Made by a program: the position numbers and the translations under genes | Assembly: GCA_949752735.1 (NCBI GenBank) | Contig: OX457039.1 | Location: 46,520,599-46,584,598, forward strand | Length of the DNA: 64,000 nt | Reading direction: 5' to 3' | Source: Lumbricus terrestris | Taxonomy: Eukaryota > Annelida > Clitellata > Crassiclitellata > Lumbricidae | Part shown: positions 36,407-49,026 of the stretch, in pieces | Layout: every line of letters begins with the position of its first letter | Numbering within the stretch: position 1 is the stretch's first letter | The notes under the pieces: generated by a model | What the model was told of the DNA's origin: nothing | The model's input: the letters and a program-made list of their open reading frames with translations, nothing else | Databases searched by the model: none

Positions 36407-36862
36407 GCGTGTCTCATCCTTCTCTCCAATCAGACTCCGAGATGTTCGTGTGTGAGTCAGTCTTGCGATGAGTCGACTGCATGCAGACACAGTACAGAAG
36501 ATGAAGAAGAGGCAAAAAAGAAGAATTGGTGCAAGTGCACCGGAATAAGAGCGGGAAAAGAAGACGATGCCAGGAGCGACCCTGTCGTCCTATATCGCTC
36601 TGATTGTCCGTCCGTCTGACTACGTCTGTCCGTATGTTGTCCGTCCGTCTGACTACGTCTGACTACGTCTGTTCGTCCGTCTGTCCGTATGTCTGTCCGT
36701 CTGACTACGTCTGTCCGTATGTCTGTCTGTCTGTCTGTCTGTCCGTATGTCTGTCCGTCTGACTACGTCTGTCCGTATGTCTGTCTGTCTGTCTGTCCGT
36801 ATGTCTGTCCGTCTGACTACGTCTGTCCGTATGTCAGTCTGTCTGTCTGTCCGTCTTCTGTC
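36366..36862. repeat. (TGTC)n and derived minisatellite
   Basis: A pure TGTC run at 36374-36407, then at 36600-36862 repeated blocks of GTCTGACTACGTCTGTCCGT separated by variable TGTC runs. ORFs here are artefacts. Confidence 0.9.
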
Positions 36863-36985
36863 TGGCTGTGCGGTGCTATATATACAAAATAGGGCAAGGA
36901 ACGTCGTCATTGCGACAGTGAGAATGAAATGTTCAATAGAATACCAGCGGATGCATCTCTGCGCTGCTTTCACCGATCGAAGATG

Positions 36986-36987
36986 AA

Positions 36988-37029
<42 letters not shown>

Positions 37030-37030
37030 A
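36986..37030. repeat. (GAC)n microsatellite
   Basis: About 14 GAC units. The opposite strand reads poly-Arg or poly-Ser. Confidence 0.95.
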
Positions 37031-37631
37031 TCTACAGACCAGTGATAGAACGACAGTCTGTGATGCACGCGGGGAGGGGGGCGAAATGGCTTTACATTCG
37101 CACATACACTGTGCGAGGCTTAGTATATAATCGTCTTAGATATACATATAAAATCTTAGAGCCTTAGATACATACAATGGCATAGATATTAGATACGGAT
37201 GCAATAGTATACATACAATATATACGGTAGTTTGGATAATATACATGTACAATAGTTTGGATAGTATTGATACTTACAGTAGTTTAGATACACAGGCCTG
37301 CAATAGTTTAGATACATATATTGGCATAGATGCGGAATTGCGGATACAATAGTATACTGCCGTTGCGCATACAATGTGTACATGTAGCCAACATGTACGT
37401 GCTGCGTAGCACTGAACTTAGGTTTATAACTGGCCCCTCTTAATATGTGCATTTGTGCAACATGTGCAATAAACCAGAACGCATTGATATGCATTATTAT
37501 GTGACGCGTAATTGAGTATGTCTGCGTAAGAACATAGAGGTCTTATTATATTCGTGAACAGAGTTGTCCACAGTGCAATAGTACAGGCATTATGTGTGTA
37601 TAACTGTAGCCTATATTGTATAATGATGCAC

Positions 37632-37635
<4 letters not shown>

Positions 37636-37687
<52 letters not shown>

Positions 37688-37697
37688 TGTGTGTGTC
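37636..37697. repeat. (GT)n microsatellite
   Basis: Nearly pure GT dinucleotide run of about 60 bases. Confidence 0.97.
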
Positions 37698-38049
37698 TAT
37701 ACAGATGTGACTTTGTGGACTTGGCATTGATCATCGTTGTCCAGCTGGGCGGTACGACCTTCAGGACTTGACCTTTGTAATCGCTGGAAGTTAAGAGGAT
37801 GGCACCTGAGGGCAGTGCGATGGATGACCTTGGTCGATCTCTCCGTCCATCAACGGGAGACCAAATGTACGATTGCCTTTGGTGGAGGTCCGGCCCCATT
37901 GCGGACGGGGCGGGGTGAAGCGGGGCGGGGCGGTCTCTTCGCTAACCGAGGAGGTCCAGCAAGTTGCCGTTACGAGTCTTGCGAACATGGCGCACGGGCC
38001 GCAGTTGTAATCCGGAAAACAGAGAGATTGACAAATGGACGGACGGAGG

Positions 38050-38345
38050 AACGGAGGGGATAGGAGGGAAAGGAGGGACAAGAGAGACATGATGGAGCAG
38101 GAGGGTCATGAGGGAGAGGAGTAGCAGAAGGGGAAGGAGGGATAGGAGTAACAGGAGGGACATGAGGAGAGGGGGAAGAGGAGTAATAGAAGAGGAAGGG
38201 GAGAGGAGTAACAGGAGGGACATGAGGAGAGGGGGAAGAGGAGTAACAGAAGGGGAGGGGAGAGGAGTAACAGGAGGGGAAGGAGGGAGAGGAGTAACAG
38301 GAGGAACACGAGGCAGAGGAGGAACGGGAGGGGAGAGGAAGAGGC
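38050..38345. repeat. Purine-rich (GGA)-type array
   Basis: Repeats of GAGGAGTAACAGGAGGGACA type with loose periodicity. Part of a purine-biased stretch running to about 38690. Confidence 0.85.
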
Positions 38346-38699
38346 CAGGATGTCGGATTTGCGAGTTTATCGATAGATAAATGAACGGACGAAAAGGGAA
38401 ATGATCGGATAGCAGCATGGTGTTAATGTGCATCATTAGTTGGAAGAATAGACGACCACTCGACGGACGGAAAGGTGGAGGAAGGAAGGAAGGGTCGGAT
38501 GGAAAAGGAAACGATGGAGGCAGAAAAATGGACGGGAAAGAGGAGCAGTAATTAAGGGAGGGAGGAAGGAAGGAAAAGACGGATGACGCAATGAAGTAAG
38601 AGAGGAAGGATATTGGGCAAATGAATGGAAAGTTGAGTGTGATTAAGAGTAGGAAGGAAGGACGGAAAGTTAATAATAATTATCATTGATTGGATTGTT

Positions 38700-39470
38700 A
38701 GAACATAAAAAAGTATAACATAACACAACATAGACATGGCGCAATAAAACATGGTTTTTGAACGGTTCAAGGAAGGCAAGCCATCATTTGATTCTGTGCA
38801 AAAGTCACTGCAGGTGCTAACCTGAATTGCTTACCGGTACTATTCCAGTCATCCAAGTTTCTTCTCAAACTTTGTGAACGTCTCCGCGGAGACAGCGCAA
38901 CCATCCAAGCAATTCAATCGACACACGAATCTTGCATTGAAGAATTTCTGCCACTAATCATTAATGTCTTCATATATACTGCTCATAAAATGCTGTATAA
39001 TTACGAGGTTCGTAGCCAGGAAACAATATGGAGTCCATTTGGGATTTTCCAATGGACATGGTAGGCTGTAGCAAAGTGCAAGAAAAAGCTTAGAAAACTT
39101 AAGAAATCATTTATTGTGGTGTTTGAACTCTTAAACCCCATGTATACGTCCATAATAACTATGGTCTCAAGCCGCTTAGGTCCTATACTTGGCGCTAATC
39201 CTAAGAACCTTTACACTGCACTACCAGTCACCATCTCTGTGAGTTTCATTTAAGACTCCTCATTATCCTGAAGGTTTCGCGCCCTAACGCAGAATCACAC
39301 AAAGAACTCTTTCCTCTCGTCACTCACTTCCAATACCTTATACCGCATTTTATACAAAATAATGTCCTAATTATTTGCCACTTCCCGATTATAGCTTTGG
39401 ATCTCTTCTAGTTCTAGTAATAATATTGCGAAATAATAGCAGTGGTCCATACGCTGACACTCCACTAGTC
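38700..39470. other. Spacer without recognisable gene
   Basis: No domain-bearing ORF or repeat family was recognised. Confidence 0.4.
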
Positions 39471-39574
39471 CGTGTGGTATTATTATCCACTCAAAACTAT
39501 ATCAACCGGATACAATGTTTATCCCGCATGCACGTCAGAAAGTGACTTGAGAACGGATGTACAGCCATCCATCC

Positions 39575-39762
39575 ATTCAGACAGACAGACATGCAGACAG
39601 ACATACAGACAGACAGACAGACAGACAGACCAAACTGTGTATTTAGATGTGCAAGTATATACAGTATTGTATATTAAGATACTGATGACCTCTGCGCTGA
39701 AATACACTTTCGTATCGTGTTCCGAGCGACGTGTGACCTTGTAGACGACGACGACGACGACA

Positions 39763-39828
<66 letters not shown>

Positions 39829-39830
39829 CT
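39575..39830. repeat. (CAGA)n and (GAC)n microsatellites
   Basis: CAGACAGACA array at 39578-39630, then a GAC array at 39744-39827 with a few AAC units. Confidence 0.93.
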
Positions 39831-39834
39831 GTCT

Positions 39835-40655
39835 GCATCCTCCCCGCAGTTTCCTCCTTCGTCCCTTTGTAGCATGCTTTACGATATCCATCTCTCTGAT
39901 CGATCGACCGTTTACGAGTTAGCGTCTCGTGTCGACCGACGAAGACTGCACGTCGACTAATGAGAAAGTCCGTAGACTCAATCCATTCCTTTAAAAAAGA
40001 AACAGAGTCACAATTTTTGCAGCCTGAATTATGCTTCAGACTCGTCTCACCAGTTTCAGTCGTCCCTTCGATTATTAGCTGAATACGAAGCATATAATAT
40101 AGTGTGTTGTGGTTTGAGTGGATTCTGTAGGGGAATTGACTAGGGGTCCATCTCGCCCCTACCTCCCCTACGTCCGTTGACTGGTTGCATGGTTGTCCTC
40201 ATTTGTCTCCTGCTTTATTTATTTCTATGTTGTCTCGGTGAGAATGAGTCGATCACCGTACAAGGTGATTTTTCGAAACACTATGATAAATCATTCTGCC
40301 ATGAATAATTAAATGAAAGTGCTACCGTAATTGAACTGCATGCCGTTGGTGCTGCAGGTCACAACTAAAGAGAGATGCTTCGAAGGCCTTCAAGCAAAGT
40401 TACCAATAAATAATTATCACAGGCGACGAGGTATGAGCAGGTAAATTATTTCAAGCTGTTCGTGTAGCTAACAGGTTAGCTTCCAATTACTTTTAAGCAG
40501 AGCCAATTGTTCATAGACTTGTTCGCCGGAGGAAATGAATTCCGTGTATTTACATTCGTTCAGGAATTCGGACGGAGTCAGTTGGACGCTATCGTAACGT
40601 AATGCAATAGGCCCTACACGTCTCCCTTAAAAATATATTTCAGTGACACACAAAA
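39835..40655. other. Spacer without recognisable gene
   Basis: Nothing recognisable apart from short AT-rich runs. Confidence 0.4.
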
Positions 40656-40659
40656 TCAC

Positions 40660-41510
40660 GTCATGGAGACCAGTTCATTAAAGGCGCTATATCAAGCCCA
40701 GTCAGCAATAGCCAAGTTGCTTGGTCCGTTTCGGTGCCAGGTTAGAATTCGGGGAGGTCAAGCAGATGAGATAGCATATGGCATAGCGCCGATAGCGGTG
40801 GAAATAGTTGATGATGATCATGATGGTCCTGTACGTGGTGGGGCATGCAGGAGTAGAACCAGGATAGGAGGACAGGTCGAAGAATTTTGAGCAGATCGAG
40901 TCAGTGGAAATTGACGGATTGGAATGAGAGCGGTGCAGAGAAGAAATTAACAGTCGAGATTAGAGTATGAACTGGATTAGCAGAATGGCAGTGATATGTT
41001 GGGAATTGGTACAGTACAGCATAGACTGAGGTACGGTTGAAAATTTTCAGACAGAGGGACTTGAAGCCGAGATTGAAAACAAAGTGAGGATGAGCGAGTA
41101 GGCCTATATCTGGGTGGTTGGCTGATGAATGTAAGAAGAGCGGTTTGAAGAGTGTTGTAGGCAGTGGCGTAGCCAGGAATTTATGATGGGGTTTGGATTT
41201 TATGGCTTGGCCGGATGCCCTTTCTGACACCAACCTAACAGTATTACAGTAAATAAAAAGGTAATAGAGTAACAAAGGGAATAAAGTAAGAAAAACAATT
41301 GTTACTACAAGCAGTTGTTTTGTTTTTCTTATTTAAGTGGATAAATAACCTTTAAAAACCTTTTTTCCTTGGCCAACGGGGGGGGGGGTTAACCTCCGAA
41401 ACCCCCTTGTCTACGCCACTGGTTGTAGGTATAAGACATTCAATTCTATAATGGCTACGTTGAGGAACATTTAAGAAAAAGAGGTCACGCGGTGGTGTTT
41501 GGGAAGTTTG
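40660..41510 (-). repeat. Interspersed repeat, copy C, split by a hAT MITE
   Basis: On the - strand, CTTGACCTCCCCGAATTCTA and CCTGGCACCGAAACGG (around 40725-40770) match copies A and B, followed by GGCTTGATATAGCGCCTTTA. The MITE at 41162-41421 interrupts sequence that otherwise appears continuous, so this copy is older than the MITE. Confidence 0.5.
41162..41421. mobile_element. hAT-type MITE, 260 bp
   Basis: Termini CAGTGGCGTAGCCAGG and CTACGCCACTG are inverted repeats. Exact 8-bp target duplications GTTGTAGG flank it at 41154-41161 and 41422-41429. Length, CAGTGG ends and 8-bp duplication fit a non-autonomous hAT element. Confidence 0.93.
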
Positions 41511-41519
41511 ACAACTAAA

Positions 41520-44500
41520 CTGCACGATGGGAGAGTTCCGGACTGTTTAGGCTACAAGTGATTGGCTTCAGAAAAATCGATGTTGTGGCAGAGAAGAGAA
41601 TCACAGCAGACGAGTTTTGCAATGAAAAACTGAGGTTGCTATTGTGCACGCGATTTTGCTCTCAAGTGTTGGACTCATTCAACGAAGTTTACGGATGTGT
41701 GAAACGATTCCATGGTGCCCGGAACGCTAGCAGACAATGCAGGATGACTATACCGGTACTGTTGGAAATTGATCAGGGGAGTTCTAGACGTTGAATTCGC
41801 ATGCAAACGCAAGCTCAGCTGCATTTCAGTTTTAAGAGTGTCCAAATGTTAAAGACATTGCAGGCCAAATAATATATGCATCATGCACTAACTAAAATTT
41901 TAAAATGATTTTTCAATCTTCAATGCCATTTTTCTGAAACATTACGTGAAGCAAAACTTCTTAGAGCACAACAGACCTAATGTATTCAGCGTTCTATGGA
42001 GAACAGTTAAAATTTCTTCGAAAAAGCAGGTTAAAATTCGTTGCTCAGTGCTTTTTTTAGGCTAGGCCTATCTATAGGCCTGCGCTAATTAAAACTCTGA
42101 CGAACGACATTTGAAGTAGTGATGTGCAGCCTACACAGTCAAAAGTAACATTCCTAACAAATAATGCAATATAAATATCATATTGGACTGATGTAGCTCA
42201 ACTAGTGATACAATTGTTTGCATAGACATTTAGCTGCCATGCATTGCCCACCATCATTGGTCATACATTCGTCAGTTCTGCAGAAGCCAATGGATTTTAT
42301 TATGAATATTTCACAGAGACAGGTTAAAAGCTTCCATAAAGCAACACAGTCCGCTAGCCAGAAAGCTAGCCAGTGCCCTCATTCGTAAAACGGAAAACCA
42401 GCTCATTTATGTCCTAATATGACATAATAATATTGCCATTATTTATGGGCTGACGTTTCTGCTCGCAACCAAAATGGCCGCCGCTGTATGCAGACGAACA
42501 TGGGAACGAGAGACAAAAGACAATAAGTGAGACAATTCGAGTCGCTCGGAATTATTCTTGTCGAGATGGAAGGAAGAAAGTAATGACTTCGTCTCTGCGA
42601 CCCTAGAGGTCCCGTCGGACGACAGATAAGAATATTAGTCCTATAAGAATCGGACTAATATAAGCACAACAAGAAGACTATATATAGCCTATACGACAAC
42701 AGTGGGCAACAACCGTAAACACTAGGCGGACACAGAGTGCTATAGACACGTACAAGGACACTGACGAAAGCACACAAACACACACACACACACACACGTA
42801 TCGAAAGATTCGCAGGAAGGCAGTAAAACGGGGACAAACCGATAGACAAGCAGACAGCCAGACGGAAAGACACACTATAAGAGCATAGCTAGCAGAAAGA
42901 CAAATGGACGAACAAGCAGACAGAGCGAGACAAACTGGAGGCAGAGACTGGAAGAGGAATAGGAGACGATTCCAGTGGACGGATGAGGGACTACATTTAA
43001 GTGATTGCCTCAACTGTAAATCGCGACATTCGACGAGGCCAGTGACGCGTTCGGAGGGATGCAGATAGCTGGTGAGGCGGAAGAAGCGGCGAGATGCTCG
43101 CAGCTGGTGCCTCAATTCTGCTGCAGCGCCAGATAAATAAGAACCCCAAATCATACATCACAACATCTCAGATTCACCCGCATATATATATGTATATATA
43201 ATATATAAATATAGCTTCGGTCTATACCGATGCTTTTACTGTCTTGCTTCTGCATCATATTTACATATAATGTGTCACTCTATAGACAGCAACAAGAACT
43301 GTCCTTGTATATATATTTTATATTCGTCCTTGTTGCAGTATGCCAGTTTTCTTAATGATTTCTGCTGATGACTTCTGTTACCTTTGAGTCCCAAAGAAAA
43401 CCTAGGCTATATAGCTTCATAAACGACCAGTTAAGCTAGGCGACTCTAACGAACAACAGCAGTCTATCTTCATCAAAACAAAAATCGCTATGGAGCCACA
43501 AAACACTGACTTGTGAGTTGTGACGCTTTGAGAACAATCCGAAAAAATAAGTCAGTTGCCACAAGGTCATCATTTCATTGAGATCAATAAACGGTCCTAT
43601 CCGGGTGGCTGTAAAACATAAATACATTGTAGGCATCTGATAGATCCAGAAGTCGACGTCGAAATTACATTAAAGAATGAGCTGACTGTAGAGGAGTTGG
43701 AAGAGAGCCAGAGAGGTATACGTAGACAAGAAACAGAACGCATACCATATTCATTCCGAAAGTTCCAATTGGTGGAATTATCACTAACAAGACATGCACT
43801 TCTAGCCTTGAAGGATCTATTTTCGAACACTGACGCTTATGAAAGAACGCATTGCTTATCGGTATATAACCTCTATGTTTTTTGTCACAGAGCATATAGT
43901 TTTTTTCTGCTATCAGTCTGATTTCAAGCTCAATGTTTGTTCAGTATGAACCAGTAGCCTATTATGCGAGCGCAGTCCTAATTTAAATACTCATTTATCT
44001 GGAAAGAATTTGTCCAAGGAATCCTGAATAATAGGACGCCGAACACTACAATAGCGGTCACACCGGACTAATCTATTAAATCCATCTATTCATCTATTAA
44101 TTCATAAAATTCGTTTACATATATATGCTGTGTTTAGACAATCATGGGCCTTAGGAACCTATGAAGAAAGTCTAAGGTTGCCTAAAGTACCAGGTTAGAA
44201 TATTGAACAAGTAATGCAATCGCATAAAAGAGTAGTTCTAATTCTAACAATGCAGTTATTATTTCCCGAAGCAGCCTAGGTGCCTCGTCTGAAATGTTCT
44301 TGCAAAACGACTTGAGGTACTAAACTACATTTTTGGACCCTAAAACAACTTGACATGCAAGATAATTATGGTCATAAATAATATGGCTATAAAAGGACGT
44401 ATACATGTATGCGTCATAATGCGTGTATATCAAGTTTATCAACTGAGACAAATCAGATTTAGATCTAACAGATATTACGTGTATGTCAGCGTAAAACATT

Positions 44501-45060
44501 GTTTGATGCATTTGACTGGTCATCCCATTTCTACAATTCTGCCACCACTAGTTGTCTATGGCGTACGAAATCAGAAAACTGGAATGGCATTGGTCCACTG
44601 ACGGGAGAGTTCTAGCTCGAGATTGTTGCCAGAACCCAGCTCATTACAAATCCGAAAATGGAACATTTATCTTTCGACGGCCAATTGAGATTGATGCCAA
44701 ACGCATTAAGAATAATTGTAACGAATTGGACAGACTACAAATAAAACATATAACTATATATATACATATATAATACATAGTCCTATGTAGTCTACACCCA
44801 GTATAATATATATATATACAATTATATAGGCTACAACTCACGCATATGTACATTAGATATCACATCTCTTATAAGTGAAGATTCTATGCAACTACAGTAT
44901 GAAAAAGACTTGCAGGCCTATATGTGAATATAATAATATTTTAATATTGTCAGTGCAACTTTTTCGTCCTTGAGTTAGGCTACGCTGTTCGTGTGTTGGA
45001 ACCAGTATACAGCCTATAATTATGTTCTTATAACATCGCATAAATTTAATGTCTTTTCGT
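41520..45060. other. Spacer without recognisable gene
   Basis: Contains a (CA)n run at 42777-42797 and AT-rich stretches. ORFs at 43697-43921 and 41558-41794 have ordinary composition, but no domain or splice support was found. Confidence 0.4.
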
Positions 45061-45066
45061 CTTGTA

Positions 45067-46266
45067 CAAGGTTGGCCATAAAAAGTAATCCCCTACGGAT
45101 GTTTGCCAATATCCTGGTCAAAAATAAGAATTTTCAAATCACATTTTACAGGCTTAAAGGCAATTCATATATTATACGTGCAACAGCCAAATATGACCAA
45201 AATATTTCAAACGGACCAAAAGTTATGTCGCTTTTAGTGAGTCCACCCACTGTTTTTTGACGATTCAAAAACGTAACGCAACGAGATTGAGCAAAAAACC
45301 ATTTTATTAAGCCACATCTCAAATAATTGCTAGCAAATGAACTTTACATTGCTAGACAATCATTATTGCTGCTATTATTGTTACAAACGAAGCATATATC
45401 CTGCAGGGTAGCTGCAGATCACTGTGAAGACACTCAGCAAGATGACGATCATGATTATCAAGTTGGTCAATATGGAATCAGTCAGATGAATAATTTTTTA
45501 TTAAAGCAATTAAATTCAAATTTAAACTTAAATTTAAATTCAAATTTAAAAAAATGAGAATTACCATTGAAGGTGTCATGCAATGACAGGCAAATGTGTA
45601 TTCTTGGAGCTTAATCACTACACTCTCATGAACAGTGAGAGCAGAGAAATTACGAGTTTATTGAGAGTTAAGAAATATGCCGTTGATGACAGGAGATCGG
45701 TTCAATTAATATAAGTGTACTGATAGCCCCAAACTTCGGATTTTTACCCGATAGATTATCAAGTAGGCCTATGGAAAGCTATGCCGGAGAAATACCACAA
45801 TCTGGGGCCAAAACCAAGAGTGATAACGATGGCGGCATTGGAGTCGATAATGGGAAGATTTACCTCTGGAACACATAGCATATATAATTATGGCCATCGA
45901 GTACTTTACAAAGAAAGCCTACTCATGAGAACAAGTGTGAGCATCGATGGTGGACACAATGTCGACAATTAAATTAGCCTAAGTTGTAAAGCACTTTCAA
46001 GTTCATTTGATAACAATTATTTGAGATGCGACTTAATAAAATCGTTTTTTGCTACATTTTGTTGCGATACGTTTTTGGATCGTCAAAAAATGGTGGGTGG
46101 GTTCAGTGAAAGTGATATAACTTTTTGGAATTTCTTGGTAAAATTTGGCTATTGTACGTAGATGTGAATTACCTTTAAGTCCGTGAAACTTTATTTGAAA
46201 CATTCTTATTTTTGGCCAAGATATTGGAAATAAACCGTAGGGGATTACTTTTTAAGGCACACCCTG
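45067..46266. mobile_element. Non-autonomous Tc1/mariner-like element with about 260-bp terminal inverted repeats
   Basis: Flanked by TA on both sides. The left arm (45067-45329) begins CAAGGTTGGCCATAAAAAGT; the right arm (46014-46266) reads on the reverse strand CAGGGTGTGCCTTAAAAAGT. They stay alignable for about 255 bases with scattered mismatches, including a shared GACGATYCAAAAACGTA block. The 680-base core has no transposase-like ORF. The CAGGGTG start resembles the mariner element at 26.4 kb, but the rest differs. Confidence 0.88.
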
Positions 46267-46269
46267 TAG

Positions 46270-46660
46270 GTCTACGGAATAATAATTTGTTCAAAAATTA
46301 TAATTAATAATTTTTTCCTCTTATGATAGGCCTATTGGGCCGGCTAGAATATCAGCTACAGCTTGTTATTAAACGGATACCTAAATAAATTGGAAACATG
46401 ATTTAGCACATTTTTTATGTCTGGCCAATTTTTAAAATCTTCATAATAAGTCATTACAGCGATATGAACAACTAAAATATAGAGCTGAAGGGAATGATGA
46501 TCACATATCAGAGCATCACACATTAAAACAACATACATGAGACATCACACATGAAAACGTTACACATCAAGACTTCACACATCAAAGCATCACACATCAA
46601 ATATCACACATCAAACATCAAAGCATAACGTGTACCTTAGACAATAAATATTATTATCAT
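46270..46660. repeat. Short tandem (CACACATCAAA)-type repeats in AT-rich spacer
   Basis: Between 46500 and 46625 the words ACATCACACAT and ATCAAAGCATCACACATCAA recur irregularly, about 17 bases apart. No gene. Confidence 0.6.
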
Positions 46661-46786
46661 AATGAAAATAATTTATTTTTTTTATTGCCCTGAGGTACTT
46701 CATTCCCCCTACAAACTAAAAAAAGACGCATCTGGAACTGTTGGCTTGGGATTATTGTTACTATTAGCCTATTATTTTAAATTTAT

Positions 46787-46820
46787 TTATTTATTTATTA
46801 TTATTATTACTATTATTATT

Positions 46821-46899
<79 letters not shown>

Positions 46900-46902
46900 C
46901 TC
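46787..46902. repeat. (ATT)n/(ATC)n microsatellite
   Basis: An ATT-rich start passes into about 26 pure ATC units. ORFs reading poly-Ile or poly-Met are artefacts. Confidence 0.96.
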
Positions 46903-46909
46903 TAATAAA

Positions 46910-48620
46910 GAGACAGTTTATTGGAGAAAATTGTCTTAGGTATTCAGGAGACCCTGCAGACAGCAAAGGCATTTGGTGTAACAGGTCTTTAAAGACTTGC
47001 TTGGGGTGCTAACAAGTTCACGTTCATAAACGCGTGTCCATGTCTTATTGTATCATTCTCCTACATCGACATCAGATCTGCAGATTTTGTACATCCTCGA
47101 CGGCAGCCATTTGCCTCGTCCACCCCATGGAACAATGAGATTCTTCATTTCTCGAGTATTTGATGCCTTTTTAATTAAATCCACTCGAAAATGCCAGTAA
47201 TAAGAATGAACATCATTTTAAATAGTTAATAATAGTTTGTAAATAGACAAGCAGAATATTGGGTGCCAGTTTAGTTAACGTAGCTAAGACTGCCTAGTTG
47301 TAAGATGTTGAAGACAAACAGCAGTTAGAACAAAATATAACGACTGTTGTGTTGAGCTATGCTGCTATGGGACGCATCACTCTATTCACTAATCGCTTTT
47401 ACACGATCGCCTTCTGATTGGCTAAAAATCTAACACGCTCAGTGATGTCTGAACGGCGCTGACACAATTTATGTGTCCGAAAGTAGCGTAAAACTGACAA
47501 TTTCAGCCTGACTTAAGGATGTTAAGACTTCAGAGTGAGAATTAGCTAAGCTACAACAGTACTGGTCAGACCTATAATCTCTATAAGAACTCCATGTTAA
47601 AGTCTACAACTCGAGATCTACATTGTTCGCCTACCTATGTTTGTTCTCCAATTACTGAGAGTCTGAGACTATTATTGATGCTCGAGTAAATGGTCTGTAT
47701 AGGCTAGTCGCAATACAAATAATTATTCATATCACTCATGGCCAGTGTGAGAATGGTGGAAAAATAATTGGGTGGGGGTTGGACTATATGATCCACTTGG
47801 AATTGTGGTGTAAACAGCAGACGCTATTAATTATGTGGCTCTATAGACTAAGGACGGGGGGTTGAACCTCAACCCCCGACAATGTACCCTGCTCAGGGCA
47901 CTGTAGTCTGTATACAATACAATACATTGAATACAATACAATACAATTAGACATGTATGCCGCGCTTTAACAAAACAAAGTCTTGCACAAGAGCGCGCTT
48001 CACTACAGATCTATTAATGATTGTAAATGCACCAGACCTTCGGGCCGAATTACGGACTTCGAATAATTAACTTCCGCGTATGAACATTGAGCACAGTGGC
48101 CACATTAATCTGTTTCCAGCAATAAATAATGCCACCACTAATATGCCATCAGCGCAAGTGTGGTGCATGGGTTAGACGCTGCATGAACCTTCGGATCCTA
48201 TTGTAAATGCACCAGAGTGACCAGACCTTCATCCTGTAGGCCTACACCCTGAAAGCATAATGGTAAAATACGTAGATGAAGCGTATTTGATTGTGTAAGC
48301 TACAATGACGTATAAGCTTACGATCTGAACAGAGTCGATAAATTATAGAGCAGGTGATACAAAAATTATGGGTTTCTCATGAGAACAACCTCAAGCAATC
48401 AAGCGCAACAGGGTGAAGTCCAGGAGATAATAATGAAGCGGGCTGTGGGAGTCGACCTATAGGCCTACCGCCGCCGCTTTTGGATGCATTCTGGTAGGCC
48501 TACAGACGCAATTCAGTTCTTCTGGTCAGTCAGCGAGAATAACAATCAAAAATACTGCTACTGGCTGATGTCACTATATATTATGGACTCTACGCAACTA
48601 CGCGGTACAATCGGGTACAA
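46910..48620. other. Spacer without recognisable gene
   Basis: A small GC hairpin (GGGGGTTGA-ACCT-CAACCCCC) lies at 47858-47878, and a duplicated phrase GTAAATGCACCAGA occurs at 48025 and 48202. No coding evidence. Confidence 0.4.
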
Positions 48621-48629
48621 TTCGCGACA

Positions 48630-48795
48630 TGCTGTAGACCTAACCTAATAATAATGCTCTGTCCTCAGTCCAGACATAAGCATTGTGAATATTCATGCTG
48701 TAGACGGTAGACCTAACCTAATAATAATGCTCTTCGACGATGTCCTGTCCTCAGTCCAGACATAAGCATTGTGAATATTCATGCTGTAGGCCTAT
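48630..48795. repeat. Imperfect direct duplication of about 75-86 bp
   Basis: GTAGACCTAACCTAATAATA then GTCCTCAGTCCAGACATAAG then TGAATATTCATGCTGTAG occurs twice, the second copy with a short insertion (CTTCGACGATGTC). It lies 250-400 bases upstream of the first proposed exon of the CARD gene. Confidence 0.85.
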
Positions 48796-49026
48796 GCGTG
48801 CCTCGATGCCGATGGGGATTACCTGTAGTTTCGTTTCTCCAAGATGCGCGTGCGTGCGTGCGATTAATATAAGCATGACAACCATGCTTATAGCCGCTAA
48901 TCATGGAAATAATTGGCATACATTAGTGCAAGTAAGTTGCCTAAAGATGTTTATTGTTGCTGCTATAATTTGCCTATTATATGCATTGATAGGGTTGCCA
49001 GGCAGACTCGAGAAAATCACCGGACT

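Noticed and set aside
36366..36862. CRISPR-like alternation of repeats and spacers in the GTCTGACTACGTCTGTCCGT blocks
   Set aside because: The 'spacers' are themselves variable TGTC runs, the genome is eukaryotic, and no cas genes occur; it is a minisatellite.
43697..43921. A 74-codon + strand ORF with ordinary composition (RQETERIPYSFRKFQLVELS)
   Set aside because: The start is plausible but there is no known domain and no flanking exons could be joined; not enough for a gene call.
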